Source: Thermomonospora echinospora (GTDB lineage: Bacteria > Actinomycetota > Actinomycetes > Streptosporangiales > Streptosporangiaceae). Taken from it: a stretch of 64,000 nt of DNA. Each line of letters opens with the position of its first letter. Position 1 is the first letter of the stretch. The translations under genes and the position numbers were made by a program. Below the pieces are notes generated by a model. The model had not been told where the DNA came from. It searched no databases and saw only the letters and a list, made by a program, of their open reading frames with translations. Below are positions 26,317-37,838 of this stretch, in pieces. Where the stretch lies: NCBI RefSeq assembly GCF_900108175.1, contig NZ_FNVO01000005.1, positions 496,001-560,000 of the forward strand, written 5' to 3'.

Positions 26317-28589
26317 CAGACCAGCGTTCCACCAGGCCCGTCCCTGGCCCCACCAAGCGTCCAGGCTCCGGCTCGTCCGGCAACGGTGGGGGAGGGCGCC
26401 GAGGGAACACCACTTCGAAGAAAAAGTCCGAGACCACCTACGTGTCGGATCCGAAGGCGAAGTTCCTCAATCCCTACACCTTCGTTCCGGCGCCGCCCCG
26501 AGCGGGGCTGCCCGGACCGCTGGGTGAGGACTCCAAGCCTCGCGGGCACGACCGGCTGCACGAAGACTGCTGGACCGGGTCGATCGCCGTCACGCTCACG
26601 GTGCGCACACCCCTGCTGCTGCTCGACACCGCCCGCGACGTCGCCCCCGAGTCCGGGGCGCAGGAGCACCGCGTCTACCCGGTGCTGACCCGACGGGGGA
26701 AGCCGTACCTGCCGGCGACCTCGGTCAAGGGGATGCTGCGGTCGGCGTACGAGGCCATCACCGGCTCCCGGTTCGGGGTGTTCCACTCCAACGACCTGCC
26801 CCTGGGATGGCGGCGGACCGCCGAGGACGCGCTGTCCATGAAACCGGCGAGGGTGAGCAACGACGGCACCAGGTTGGAGATCCACGAAGCGGTGGCCCGG
26901 CTCCCCTACTACCCCTCCAAGGACTCCTCCAAGGATTTGCCCAGGTATCCCGGTGGGGCCGCCCCTGAGCCTCTGGACGAGGTGCACGTGCGCATCAAGA
27001 AGAAGGGGAACGTCAGCACGGTCACCGACATCAGGAAGGGGCCGCCGCCCGACGGTGCCAAGGACTGGAAGCACGGCTATGTGTGCGTCACCGGGAACAA
27101 CGCCCCCGGCAAGACGCATGAGCGGGTCTTCTTGGTGTCCAAGGACCCTCAGCGGCCCGCGATCACCACAGCGATGCACGAGCGGTGGAACGCCCTCATG
27201 CGCAGTTACGGCGACGCGCACGACCCCGGGGAGATCTGGGGCCGGGACGGAGCGAAGGACGAGCCGGGCAAGCGGCTGGGCGACGAGCCCGGAAAGCTCG
27301 GCTGGAGCGCGCACCTATGGCAGCAGGAGCGCAGCGAACTGCACCCTGGGGCGCTGTGTTACGTCCGGCTGAAGAGAGGTGTCGTGGCCGGCATCTATCC
27401 GGTGACCGTCACCCGCGACATCGCGGCCGAGACCCCCGGCGAGATGCTGCCGGACGACCTGCACCCGGCACCGGATCTGGCGAGCCTGTCCATCGCCGAC
27501 CGAGTGTTCGGCTGGGTCGCGCCGAAGGGGTCGAGCACCCGTCCCGCCGGATACCGGGGACGCGTGCGGATCGGCCCGGTCGAATGCACGGCCGACGAAC
27601 GGCAGACGGTGACCGAGTTCGACGGAGACGGGCTGCCGCTGGCCGTCCTCAGTGCGCCCAAACCCGCCCAGGGGCGCTTCTACCTGTCGGAGGTGTCCGA
27701 CCCCAGCAGGCCGGTGAAGGCGCGAGCCTCCAAAGAGGAGGTGTACACGGCCAAGGGCCGGAAGCTGCGAGGCCGCAAGGTCTACTGGCACCACGCCGCC
27801 GTCACCGACGACCCCGACTACTGGGACGCGGCCGGCAAGGGCTCCGCCGACCCGACCCAGCAGCCGGTCAACGACAAGGGCCACCGCGAGTACCGGCGGC
27901 CCCGCAAGCCCGCCGAGGGCGACGGCGTCATCTCCGGCGGCCGGTTCGTCACTCGAGACGAGGAGCAGCGCGACAGCCAGAACCGTTCGGTGCGCGGCTG
28001 GGTGAAGCCGGGAACGACCTTCACCTTCCGGGTGGACGTCCACGACCTCGATGACGTCGAGCTCGGGGCGCTGATCTGGCTGCTGCGACTGCCCGAGGAC
28101 TGCTTCCACCGGCTCGGCCTCGGCAAGCCCCTCGGTTTCGGCAGCGTCCGTCTCGACATCGATCCGGACGGAACGACGCTGCATTCGGGCCAGGATTGGT
28201 CCGATTACTACCACCTCCTGACGGACCCGCTGGCCGACAACGACGCCTCGTCCATCCTGGACCGCTGCGCGCAGGCGTTCGAGGAGCTGCTCGGCCAGGG
28301 CGAAATGCCGAAGATCCGGGACGTCTTCCTCGCCACCGCCCGTGGACACGCAGACCTGCCCGTGCACTACCCACGCGTCCGTCCCCTGGAGCTGAAGGCC
28401 GGCCGTCTCATTCCACCCGACCCGCGTGGACTGGCGTACGAGTGGTTCACCGCCAACGAACGTATGGAGGGCAAGGAGGTCGCCAAAGGCCACGGCCAGT
28501 CACTGCCCGACCCCACCGGCTCCCCTTCCCTGGTCGCCTACAAAGAGGCGGAGAAGAAGAACGACTCCAGCAATGGCCGGGGACGATAG
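26313..28589 (+). CDS. Cas7 with large insertion (TIGR03986-like RAMP)
   Basis: A 758-residue RAMP protein. After a disordered basic N-terminus rich in Gly and Ser (1-45), the Cas7 fold starts around 85 (SIAVTLTVRTPLLLLDTARD) with ATSVKGMLRSAYEAI at 136-149. It ends with the glycine-rich loop HRLGLGKPLGFGSVRL at about 598-613. The space between holds a charged insertion of several hundred residues. This is the TIGR03986-type Cas7, the Cas7-insertion subunit of type III-Dv. The C-terminal extension after 640 is helical. The start overlaps csx19 by ATGA, completing a five-gene coupled operon. Confidence 0.85.
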   Translation: MTDQRSTRPVPGPTKRPGSGSSGNGGGGRRGNTTSKKKSETTYVSDPKAKFLNPYTFVPAPPRAGLPGPLGEDSKPRGHDRLHEDCWTGSIAVTLTVRTPLLLLDTARDVAPESGAQEHRVYPVLTRRGKPYLPATSVKGMLRSAYEAITGSRFGVFHSNDLPLGWRRTAEDALSMKPARVSNDGTRLEIHEAVARLPYYPSKDSSKDLPRYPGGAAPEPLDEVHVRIKKKGNVSTVTDIRKGPPPDGAKDWKHGYVCVTGNNAPGKTHERVFLVSKDPQRPAITTAMHERWNALMRSYGDAHDPGEIWGRDGAKDEPGKRLGDEPGKLGWSAHLWQQERSELHPGALCYVRLKRGVVAGIYPVTVTRDIAAETPGEMLPDDLHPAPDLASLSIADRVFGWVAPKGSSTRPAGYRGRVRIGPVECTADERQTVTEFDGDGLPLAVLSAPKPAQGRFYLSEVSDPSRPVKARASKEEVYTAKGRKLRGRKVYWHHAAVTDDPDYWDAAGKGSADPTQQPVNDKGHREYRRPRKPAEGDGVISGGRFVTRDEEQRDSQNRSVRGWVKPGTTFTFRVDVHDLDDVELGALIWLLRLPEDCFHRLGLGKPLGFGSVRLDIDPDGTTLHSGQDWSDYYHLLTDPLADNDASSILDRCAQAFEELLGQGEMPKIRDVFLATARGHADLPVHYPRVRPLELKAGRLIPPDPRGLAYEWFTANERMEGKEVAKGHGQSLPDPTGSPSLVAYKEAEKKNDSSNGRGR

Positions 28590-28684
28590 CCCTTTCCTGT
28601 CGGAACAGCCACGCCCGGCGCGCACCACAGCAGGTACGTCTCGTGCCGCCTTCCCGAAGAGCGGAGTGCGAGAATTCCGGCTGA

Positions 28685-31033
<2,349 letters not shown>

Positions 31034-31271
31034 CCCCGGGCGCCGGAGGCGTCGTGCGGAACGTGGACGCGGATCTGCAAGCCCATATCCGGCAGCCCCC
31101 TCGGGGTCGGGCATTTCAGGACGCCGAGCGGCGTCACCATGCCATACTGGGGCTCGTTCGACGGCTGTTGCCGGAGAGCGTTTCGAGGCCTGTCGGCCTC
31201 CTGAGGTTGGCCCGTTCGCGGACGTCACGTCCGGAACGCGGCCGAGTTCTGCTGACCTCAGGAGGGACAGT

Positions 31272-32381
31272 ATGCGGCCCGTCTCCCATCTGGCCGATCG
31301 CAGCGATGCCATTGCCTTCCCCGCGTTCAACGCCCTGGTCGGTCCCGCACTGCGTGCCGCCACCCGCAAACCGCTGCGCCGGGCCCGGCACGCGGACCGT
31401 GACTGCTGGGCGCCGGTCGAGCCGGGATGGTGCGCCGACTGCGAGACCACAGCCGGCGACCTGATGATGGCCGGTTTCACCCGCCTCCGTGAGGTCCTCA
31501 ACGGCTCGGTCCCCGTCACCAGAACCGGCGAACCGGTCCGGGAATGGGCCGTGCTGCGCGCCCACCTGACCTCCCCCGAGGCCGAGCACGAGAACACCGC
31601 CGAACTCGCCACCGCGCTGTGCCACCCCGCCGCCGACGACGAGGCCCCCTGGCTGCGCGCCGCCCGCGCCCAGCTCGTTCACTATCCGCTGCGGCACCTG
31701 GAGGAACGGACCCGACGAGAGGACGCCGTCGCCCGCGGCGCAGCGGCCCGCCCCGAACGTGACCTGAACCAGGCACGCTGGGCGGCCCCGCTGCGCACCG
31801 ACCCAATGCTGCTCGACCTGCTGATCGTCGCGGTGTTCCGCACCCGCCGCGGCCTCACCGACCTGCTCTACGTCCCCGACGACGTGCGCGAACGCCACAA
31901 CCTGACCCCCGCCCAGGCCACCGAGGCGATGCGCAAGGCCCTGACGGCCCTGCACACCGTCAACCCCGCCTTCTTCGCCGCCAACCTCGGCGACACGGCC
32001 GTCTCCCTGCTCCGTCCCGCCCCTTCGGGGATCCGGCCACACCACGCCGACCCATTCACCCCCCTCACCGCGGCCATGGAACGAGCCCAGGCACGAGTTA
32101 CCCTGCGCCGGCTCGTCACCCCAGCCCACCGCCGGCACCCCGACCACCGCCCGGTCATCGCCGCCATATGCGACATCGACGCAGGCGAGAACACCGACCC
32201 CGTCAAAGTCGCCCGCCGCACCCTCGGACTGGCCCCCGAACCCGCCCACCGCCTCGTCCGCCGCCTGGTCACCCTGGTCGCGACAGCAGGCATCGACTGG
32301 ACCGAGCAGCTCGTCACCCCACTCACCCGGCCAACGTCCGCCTCTCATCACGGCGCGGCCGGTGGACGGCCTTGGCTGTAG
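31272..32381 (+). CDS. Hypothetical protein, 369 residues
   Basis: I do not recognise this family. The protein is cytoplasmic and rich in Ala, Arg and His. It has a CADC motif (PGWCADCETTAGD, about residue 53) in the first third and a helical C-terminal half ending with RLVRRLVTLVATAGIDW. The ATG at 31272 is preceded by AGGAGG at ideal spacing and codon bias is strong, so the gene is real. It follows the CARF-HEPN gene by 238 nt on the same strand, so it may be a further CRISPR accessory gene, or simply the first gene of the next accessory block. Confidence 0.7.
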   Translation: MRPVSHLADRSDAIAFPAFNALVGPALRAATRKPLRRARHADRDCWAPVEPGWCADCETTAGDLMMAGFTRLREVLNGSVPVTRTGEPVREWAVLRAHLTSPEAEHENTAELATALCHPAADDEAPWLRAARAQLVHYPLRHLEERTRREDAVARGAAARPERDLNQARWAAPLRTDPMLLDLLIVAVFRTRRGLTDLLYVPDDVRERHNLTPAQATEAMRKALTALHTVNPAFFAANLGDTAVSLLRPAPSGIRPHHADPFTPLTAAMERAQARVTLRRLVTPAHRRHPDHRPVIAAICDIDAGENTDPVKVARRTLGLAPEPAHRLVRRLVTLVATAGIDWTEQLVTPLTRPTSASHHGAAGGRPWL

Positions 32382-32567
32382 CCGGGACGGCGGGCCTTGC
32401 CCTCCCGGGTGGTTGTGGTGTTGCGCCGGCCTGGCGGAGGGAAACCCGGCTCTCGCTGCGCTCGTTCCGGCCGGGTGGCCCTCCGCGGGCGGCCGTCGCA
32501 CGTGGTCTTCCCTCCGGGAAGGCAGGCCCTTGGCCCTCCCCCGGGATCCGGAAGGGACCACACATCC

Positions 32568-33713
32568 ATGACCACATTCGCATCGGCCGCAGAGTCCGCC
32601 ACCCGGCACGCCGAGCTGAAGGACCTGGTGGCGTTGCTGCGTGACCAGCAGGGCCGCAAGGTCGACATCGTCGCCCCGCCCTCGGCGCTGCGGGCCGAGG
32701 GCGGGCAGTTGCTGATCTCGGGCACCGAGCCGATCCTGACTCCGACCGGGGTCACCTGCGCCGACGGCGTCTACCGGTCGACCGCCACCTGTGAGAAGGG
32801 CATCGCCGAGAAGCTGAAGATCAACCTGCCGTACCTGCGTAAGTGCCGTGACGAGGCGATCGAGTTGTGGGACGCCAACGGCAACGGCTGGCTGGAGCGG
32901 GCGCCGGCCTCGGCCAAGTTCCTGATCCGGGGGTTTCGCGGGTCGGGCGGTGAGGGTGTCGCGCGGGCGTTGCTGTCGGATGCCTACAAGCGGGTCGATC
33001 ACCTCGACGTGCTGACCGCCGCCCTGGAAGGGGTGGAGCGGGCGGGGGTCCCGATCACCGTCCAGGGCTGTGACCTGACCGAGCAGCGCATGTACGTACG
33101 GGTCTACTCATCGGCCGTCGAGGTGCTGGCGCCCCGGCTGCTGGAGGGGTACCGGTCCCCGTTCACCGGCGCGCAAGGGGCGGCCAACCCGGTGGTGTGG
33201 GGCGGGTTCGTGATCACCAACTCCGAGACCGGCTGCGGCGCCGCCGCGATCACCCCGCGGATCGTGGTCAAGGTCTGCGACAACGGCTACACCATCACCG
33301 CCGACGCACACCGGGCCGTGCACCTGGGCGGCAAGCTCGACGAGGGAATCATCGACTGGAGCGGCCAGACGCACCAGAAGAACCTGGAGCTGATCACGGC
33401 CAAGACCACCGACGCCGTCCACCGGTTCTTCACCCCCGCCTACGTGCAGAAGATCGTGACCACGATGCAGGCCGAGGCCGGCGTCCCGATCGAGCGTCCC
33501 GCCGAGACCATCCAGGTGGTCTCCCAGCGGCTGCGGTTCTCCGAGGAGCAGCAGGACGCGATCCTGGGCCACTTCATCCGGGGCGGTGACCTGACCGCGG
33601 GCGGGGTGATGCACGCGGTCACCTCCGTCGCCCGTACCCTGCCCGACGCCGACACCGCGCACGAGATGGAGTCACGGGCCTTGCAGGCGCTCCAGCTGGC
33701 CACACGCGGCTGA
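32568..33713 (+). CDS. DUF932 phage/plasmid-type protein
   Basis: A 381-residue protein of the DUF932 (TIGR03299-like) family that is frequent on phages, plasmids and integrated elements; its biochemical role is not established. The central part is typical: VYSSAVEVLAPRLLEGYRSP, GFVITNSETGCGAAAITPRI and VVKVCDNGYTI. Several segments after it (AVHLGGKLDEGIIDWSG, AKTTDAVHRFF) keep the family pattern. ATG at 32568 has GGAAGGGA upstream. It starts a small set of accessory genes that continues to the ssb remnant and is followed by a strong hairpin. Confidence 0.82.
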   Translation: MTTFASAAESATRHAELKDLVALLRDQQGRKVDIVAPPSALRAEGGQLLISGTEPILTPTGVTCADGVYRSTATCEKGIAEKLKINLPYLRKCRDEAIELWDANGNGWLERAPASAKFLIRGFRGSGGEGVARALLSDAYKRVDHLDVLTAALEGVERAGVPITVQGCDLTEQRMYVRVYSSAVEVLAPRLLEGYRSPFTGAQGAANPVVWGGFVITNSETGCGAAAITPRIVVKVCDNGYTITADAHRAVHLGGKLDEGIIDWSGQTHQKNLELITAKTTDAVHRFFTPAYVQKIVTTMQAEAGVPIERPAETIQVVSQRLRFSEEQQDAILGHFIRGGDLTAGGVMHAVTSVARTLPDADTAHEMESRALQALQLATRG

Positions 33714-33729
33714 TCCCCGTTCGCTCTCT

Positions 33730-33762
33730 GGCTCCGCCCCGGCATCCGCCTGGGGCGGAGCC
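33730..33762 (+). terminator. Strong hairpin after the DUF932 gene
   Basis: GGCTCCGCCCC (33730-33740) and GGGGCGGAGCC (33752-33762) form a perfect 11-bp stem with an 11-nt loop, 16 nt after the stop codon. It is a probable GC-type terminator or mRNA stabiliser before the next gene at 33801. Confidence 0.7.
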
Positions 33763-33800
33763 ATCTCATGACCAGCCTCTTTGTCAGAAAGGAGTGGCCG

Positions 33801-34370
33801 ATGGCACGCCACCTCAAGGCCGTCCCGGAGCCTCCTTCGGGGTCCGCTCACGCCGCCTCGCCTGGTGGTCGGCCTGCCGAGCCGGCGGACGAGACGTTCC
33901 TCCACCGTGTGCTGGCCGCGACGCTGGCCCGTGTGCAACCCGGGGCCGGGCAGATCACGGTGGAACGCCTCGAACGCGACGACGGCACACTGATCACCTA
34001 CCTCGACGCCGCCGACGTGGTGGCCGTCTACACCGGTCAGACCACCCACGGCAGCCCGCAGGCCGACAGCGGTACCGACGCCGGGCCGGTGGTGATCGAC
34101 GTGCATCGGCGTACCGACGCCGCCCAACGCCGCCTCCGGTTCCTTCTCGACGATGCACCAGCGTGGCTGCTCGCACTGGAGCCCGCCCAGTTCCGAGTGG
34201 TCGCCTCCGCAGGCTCACCGCAGGGCTCTCTGGAGCTGATCTGCGTGCGCTGCCAGGACAGCGTGCCGGCCGAACCGTCAGGTCTTCTCCACATGCTGCT
34301 GGAGACCGCCGCCCAGCGCTCCTGCCCCGCCGAACCCGCCTGGGCGAACGGAGCCGACCCATGCGACTGA
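33801..34370 (+). CDS. Hypothetical protein, 189 residues
   Basis: An unrecognised soluble protein. The ATG at 33801 has AGGAG 7 nt upstream, better than the open frame's earlier ATG at 33768. It has an Ala/Pro-rich N-terminus, a middle region with beta character (GTLITYLDAADVVAVYTG) and a C-terminal part with a CVRC pair (ELICVRCQDS) that might bind metal. It overlaps the following gene by 10 nt, so the two are translated together. Confidence 0.65.
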   Translation: MARHLKAVPEPPSGSAHAASPGGRPAEPADETFLHRVLAATLARVQPGAGQITVERLERDDGTLITYLDAADVVAVYTGQTTHGSPQADSGTDAGPVVIDVHRRTDAAQRRLRFLLDDAPAWLLALEPAQFRVVASAGSPQGSLELICVRCQDSVPAEPSGLLHMLLETAAQRSCPAEPAWANGADPCD

Positions 34371-34879
34371 CCAGCAAGAACGCCTACCACGGGCACGCCC
34401 TGTGCAAGACCCCGGACACCGAGGTGACCAGCGGCTGGTGGTTCGTCCCCGACCTGAGGATGCACCTCAAACTCCACCAGCGGTGGCGGGCGGAGATCTG
34501 GCTGCCGGCGGACAGCCTGCACCTGGCCCGCCTGCAGATCTACGACCATTTCAGCGGCGCCGAATGGCTGGACGCCTCCTACCCACCCGACACCAGCGGC
34601 GTGGTGCCGTTCCAGCGGGCCGACCGGTTCATGCTGGACGGCCGGATGCCCGGCTGGGGCGAATGGCCGAGCGAACCCACCAGCAACGGGCGTGTCCCGA
34701 TGCTCGCCTGCCTGTACTGCCACAGCCCGGTCAGCCGAACCGAAGTGGTGGTCATCGGCCCCGGACCGGTACTCGGCCGCATCTATCCGGTCCTGACCGT
34801 GCGGGCTCCCCGCGCCCACCGCTCCTGCCATCGAAGCCACCAGCGCAAGCAGAGCACGGCAGACCACCCACAGCCCTGA
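34361..34879 (+). CDS. Hypothetical protein, 172 residues
   Basis: An unrecognised protein beginning MRLTSKNAYHGHALCKTPDT. It has many aromatic residues (GWWFVPDLRMHLKLHQRW, EIWLPADSLHLARLQIYDHF), a CLYCHSP pair near residue 128 and a His/Arg-rich end. The start lies inside the preceding gene (10-nt overlap), which supports a coupled pair of accessory genes between DUF932 and the ssb remnant. Function unknown. Confidence 0.65.
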   Translation: MRLTSKNAYHGHALCKTPDTEVTSGWWFVPDLRMHLKLHQRWRAEIWLPADSLHLARLQIYDHFSGAEWLDASYPPDTSGVVPFQRADRFMLDGRMPGWGEWPSEPTSNGRVPMLACLYCHSPVSRTEVVVIGPGPVLGRIYPVLTVRAPRAHRSCHRSHQRKQSTADHPQP

Positions 34880-34887
34880 GGACGGAC

Positions 34888-35067
34888 ATGAGCAACGACA
34901 CCACCATCACCGTGGTCGGCGACCTCGTCGCCGACCCCTCGATATCAGGACGCGACCACCGCGGAGTGGAAGGACGCCGACACCCTGCTCATCACCTGCA
35001 ACACATGGGGCCGCCAAGCCGAGAACACAGCCGAAAGCCTCTGCGCGGGTCGACGGTTGATCGTTAG
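34888..35067 (+). pseudogene. Single-strand DNA-binding protein remnant
   Basis: The frame starts MSNDTTITVVGDLVADP, the usual opening of an actinobacterial SSB-like OB-fold protein. It then loses the reading frame near 34945. In another frame the expected continuation is present (EWKDADTLLITCNTWGRQAE and AESLCAGRRLIV). About 20 codons of the second strand seem to be missing and the C-terminal half is absent. A short deletion with frame change has therefore inactivated it. An intact SSB-like gene is present at 46350. Confidence 0.7.
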
Positions 35068-35239
35068 GGTGAGCATCGTCGTTTGACGACGGTCTCGGGG
35101 ATTGCCCGGTGACCTCGATGGATCGGGCGCGTATCCGCGGTTTGCGCACGGTGGGGCCAGCGCGGGAGCCGACGGGGACGTTTGACCGGCAGCCGGAGCG
35201 CCGGCATCGGCTGCCCCTTACCGACCGAGGGGCGTAAGC

Positions 35240-36715
35240 GTGGCCGTGCTCTTTTTCGGAGATCCGGTGCCTCCGCCTCGAGCCTGGCTGCTCGGGCTGG
35301 CCAAGAATGCGCAGGCTCCTGCGTCGGTCCTGTTGCGTCTACTCGACCATGATGCCGAGGCGGCCGTGTCGGAGCTCGCCTGGCGCAGGCTTCCCGAACA
35401 GGTGGTCGCCGCCGTCATAGACCACCCGGACCCCCGCGTCCGCAGGATTTTCGCCGGCGGCCACGGAGCGCCGATGGAGCATAAGGCACGGCTGGCCGAT
35501 GATCCGGATCCGAAGGTCCGCCGTGCTCTGGTCGGGGCCGCTGTGGACTTCGGCTTCTCCGTGCCGGAGGGGGTCCTGGAGAAGCTGCTGAATGATCCGG
35601 ACACCGGTGTCAGGCGGGAGATCAGCATGTTGCCGCTGCCGGCCCGGTTGCGCGTCGCACTGGCGCGCGACCCGGATCCGGAGATCCGCGCCAAGACGTG
35701 CGTCAGTGCCTGGGAACACCTGCCGGCGGGAGACCGGAACCGGCTCCTGGCCGACACCGATCCCCGGGTGCGCAGCGAAGCCGAACTCGCCGCGTTCGGG
35801 CGGCATCCGATCCCGGTGGAATGCTTCGACCGGATCCCCGATACGTACCGCCGCGAGTCCGTCGCCCAGAGCCGGATGCTCGCGCGTGACCTGGCGGAAC
35901 GGCTGGCCACGCACCAGGAGGCACGGTGGCGCAGCCGAGTTGCCGAAAATCCGCATCTGCCCGTCGACCTGGTCAGGCGGCTCGCCGAGGACGATGACTC
36001 GGAGGTCCGCCGCAAGGTCTCGACACATCCCGCGCTCACCGAGGAGGAACGGTCGGCGATCGAGGTGGGGTTCGATCCCGTGGTCCGCTACCACCTGCCC
36101 GCCTGGGTGCGCGCACGGCAGGATGACGCCCAGTTCATGCGAGCCTGCGCCGCCTCGTCCAACGTACTGATCCGCCGTGCGGCCGCCTGCGCGGAGAACC
36201 TCCCCGCCGATGTCGTGGAACGGCTCACCGAGGACGAGGACTACGCGGTGCGCCTGCTGCTGGCCGAGCACTGCCGCCAGGCCCCTGCCTCCCTCCTGCT
36301 CTTCATCTGGGGCAGTTGGAAGGGCCTATCCCGCCACCGGCTGCGCGCGCACCCGAACTTCCCCCGCCAAGGGCTGGCGCGGTTCGCCGATGACCCCAAT
36401 CCCCGGATGCGTGAACTGGTCTTCTTCGATGACCAGGCACCCGCCGAACTGATCCACCGGCTCAGTCACGACGAGAATCCCGAAGCCCGCTGGCATGCCC
36501 TGCACGACGCAAGACTGAGCCTTGAGCGTGTCATCGAGCTCCTCCAGGACCCCGATCCCAACCTGCACCGGGGAGCAGCGGCAGACCCACGACTGCCGTT
36601 GGAAACCCTGCTGGAGCTGCTCGACGACGAGAAGCTGGCCGAACCCGCGGCGACCAACCCGGCGTTGCCCGTGGAGACCATGCACCGGCTTCTGGACCGA
36701 GCCGGAGTCGCCTGA
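35240..36715 (+). CDS. Leucine-rich-repeat-variant (LRV) solenoid protein
   Basis: A 491-residue protein made almost wholly of about 24-residue helical repeats with a consensus of D-x-D-P-x-V-R-R-x-L-A followed by P-x-L-P-x-x-x-x-x-x-L. Examples are DHPDPRVRRIFAGG, DDPDPKVRRALVG, EDDDSEVRRKVSTHP and QDPDPNLHRGAAADPRLPLE. This is the LRV type, related to HEAT repeats, and acts as a protein-binding scaffold. No enzyme domain, signal peptide or membrane helix is present. The start is a GTG with GAGGGG upstream. It stands alone, and its partner cannot be inferred. Confidence 0.82.
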   Translation: MAVLFFGDPVPPPRAWLLGLAKNAQAPASVLLRLLDHDAEAAVSELAWRRLPEQVVAAVIDHPDPRVRRIFAGGHGAPMEHKARLADDPDPKVRRALVGAAVDFGFSVPEGVLEKLLNDPDTGVRREISMLPLPARLRVALARDPDPEIRAKTCVSAWEHLPAGDRNRLLADTDPRVRSEAELAAFGRHPIPVECFDRIPDTYRRESVAQSRMLARDLAERLATHQEARWRSRVAENPHLPVDLVRRLAEDDDSEVRRKVSTHPALTEEERSAIEVGFDPVVRYHLPAWVRARQDDAQFMRACAASSNVLIRRAAACAENLPADVVERLTEDEDYAVRLLLAEHCRQAPASLLLFIWGSWKGLSRHRLRAHPNFPRQGLARFADDPNPRMRELVFFDDQAPAELIHRLSHDENPEARWHALHDARLSLERVIELLQDPDPNLHRGAAADPRLPLETLLELLDDEKLAEPAATNPALPVETMHRLLDRAGVA

Positions 36716-36859
36716 TCACAACCGCCTGGGGAAGATGAGCAGGAACGCTTCCTGCCGATGGCGCTCACACCACCGACGCCGAAGAGCTCCGCCGACCCAC
36801 TGAGCCGATTCCACCCTCACCCCCTGCCACCAGGTCGGACGAAGATGGAATGAGCTCCC

Positions 36860-36896
36860 CGAAGGCCGCAGCCGATTCCCTTGGCTGCGACCTTCG
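36860..36896 (+). promoter_or_regulatory. Hairpin upstream of truncated gene
   Basis: CGAAGGCCGCAGCC (36860-36873) pairs with GGCTGCGACCTTCG (36883-36896) with one G-U wobble and a 9-nt loop. It sits 33 nt before the GTG at 36930 and may be a leader hairpin or the terminator of the LRV gene. Confidence 0.45.
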
Positions 36897-36929
36897 TCAT
36901 TCCTGCTCACGGAAAGGATGGAGCAGACG

Positions 36930-37195
36930 TGGACAAGGTCGTTTTGTCGCTGGGCATGGGTATGCATTCCGTGGGAGTGCTCACCCGGTTCCTGCTCGAA
37001 CCCGACACCCGTGGCTTCGAACTGGACGACCTGACCGTGATGACGGCCATGACCAGGGACGAGTTCACCGGAACCGCCGAACACATGGAGCGCTTCGCAC
37101 TCCCACCAATGCGCAAATTCTCCATCCGGCACATCCAGCTTTCCCGAGATGGTCGGCTCGCCACATCCCGGTACGCAGCGCTGGACGACGCTTAA
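36930..37195 (+). pseudogene. Truncated PAPS-reductase/DndC-like N-terminus
   Basis: From a GTG preceded by AAGGA, the frame reads VDKVVLSLGMGMHSVGVLTR. This resembles the PP-loop opening (VVLSLGMGVDSAAVL) of phosphoadenosine-phosphosulfate-reductase-like ATP pyrophosphatases, but the key Asp-Ser after GMG is replaced by His-Ser. The continuation DLTVMTAMTRDEFTGTAEHMERF and IRHIQLSRDGRL fits the family. The gene stops after 88 residues, within the remains of a CRISPR repeat, so at least two thirds are missing. It is a broken gene whose loss coincides with the adjacent array. Confidence 0.6.
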
Positions 37196-37508
37196 TTGAA
37201 ACCGATGCCGACCTCCAGGAGGCCGTCAAAACCCTCCTCACCCCACTTCTGTTCCCTCGCAGCAGGCGTTAAATTGGAACATCTCGGTCATCAACTCGAT
37301 ATACGAGCGCGGCGCGTTTCCATGCCCTCGTATCGGGCGTTGAACTGGAACATCAGTGAGGGAATGGCCTGGGCGCTGCCGCTCGCAGGTTTCTATGCCC
37401 TCATAGCGGGCGTTGAATTGAAACACAATATGCCGAGCTTTGGCGACTGGGGATAGATCATCGGGTCGCCGAGTTTCTATGCCCTTATGGCGGGCGTTGA
37501 ATTGAAAC
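37193..37508 (+). CRISPR. Decaying CRISPR array with 36-nt repeats
   Basis: Clear 36-nt repeats lie at 37473-37508, 37389-37424 and 37316-37351. They begin GTTT(C/T)(C/T)ATGCCCT and end GGGCGTTGAA(T/C)TG(A/G)AAC. A more altered copy is at about 37246-37280 and only the 3' end (TTAATTGAAAC) at 37192-37202. The 3' ATTGAAAC is the usual 5' handle of crRNA in many type I and III systems, so the array reads on the plus strand. Spacers are about 35-48 nt, irregular. The repeats are unrelated to arrays 1-4, and decay increases toward the expected leader side, so this is a remnant. Confidence 0.85.
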
Positions 37509-37521
37509 CCTTCGGGGTTTC
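37504..37521 (+). terminator. UUCG-type hairpin at the array end
   Basis: GAAACCC (37504-37510), loop TTCG, GGGTTTC (37515-37521) form a perfect stem with a stable UUCG tetraloop. The first arm overlaps the end of the last repeat. It probably terminates the array transcript and supports plus-strand transcription. Confidence 0.6.
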
Positions 37522-37838
37522 TTGGGGGTCTGGCCTGCGGGAACGGTGTCCGTTGCGCGCGATCTCGGTTGTGAGGGTCTGCGGCCGGGTGTTCCGGGCC
37601 ACAGTGTAGCCGACAAGGCTGGGACGTGCGGCGATGGATCGCGCGCGATCACGGGTTTTCAGGGGCCGGAGGGTTGTGCTGTACCGGGGTGCCAGGTGGA
37701 CGGTAGCGGCCGGGGCGGGCGGCCCCGCAGTGGTGCGGACCGGGTCCGGCACCGGCCGGTTCGGTGGATGTCGCCGGTCGAGTCAGGTGCGGGTGGTTAC
37801 GGTGGCCTGCGAGTGACTGTACGGGAAGGGCTGGGCGT

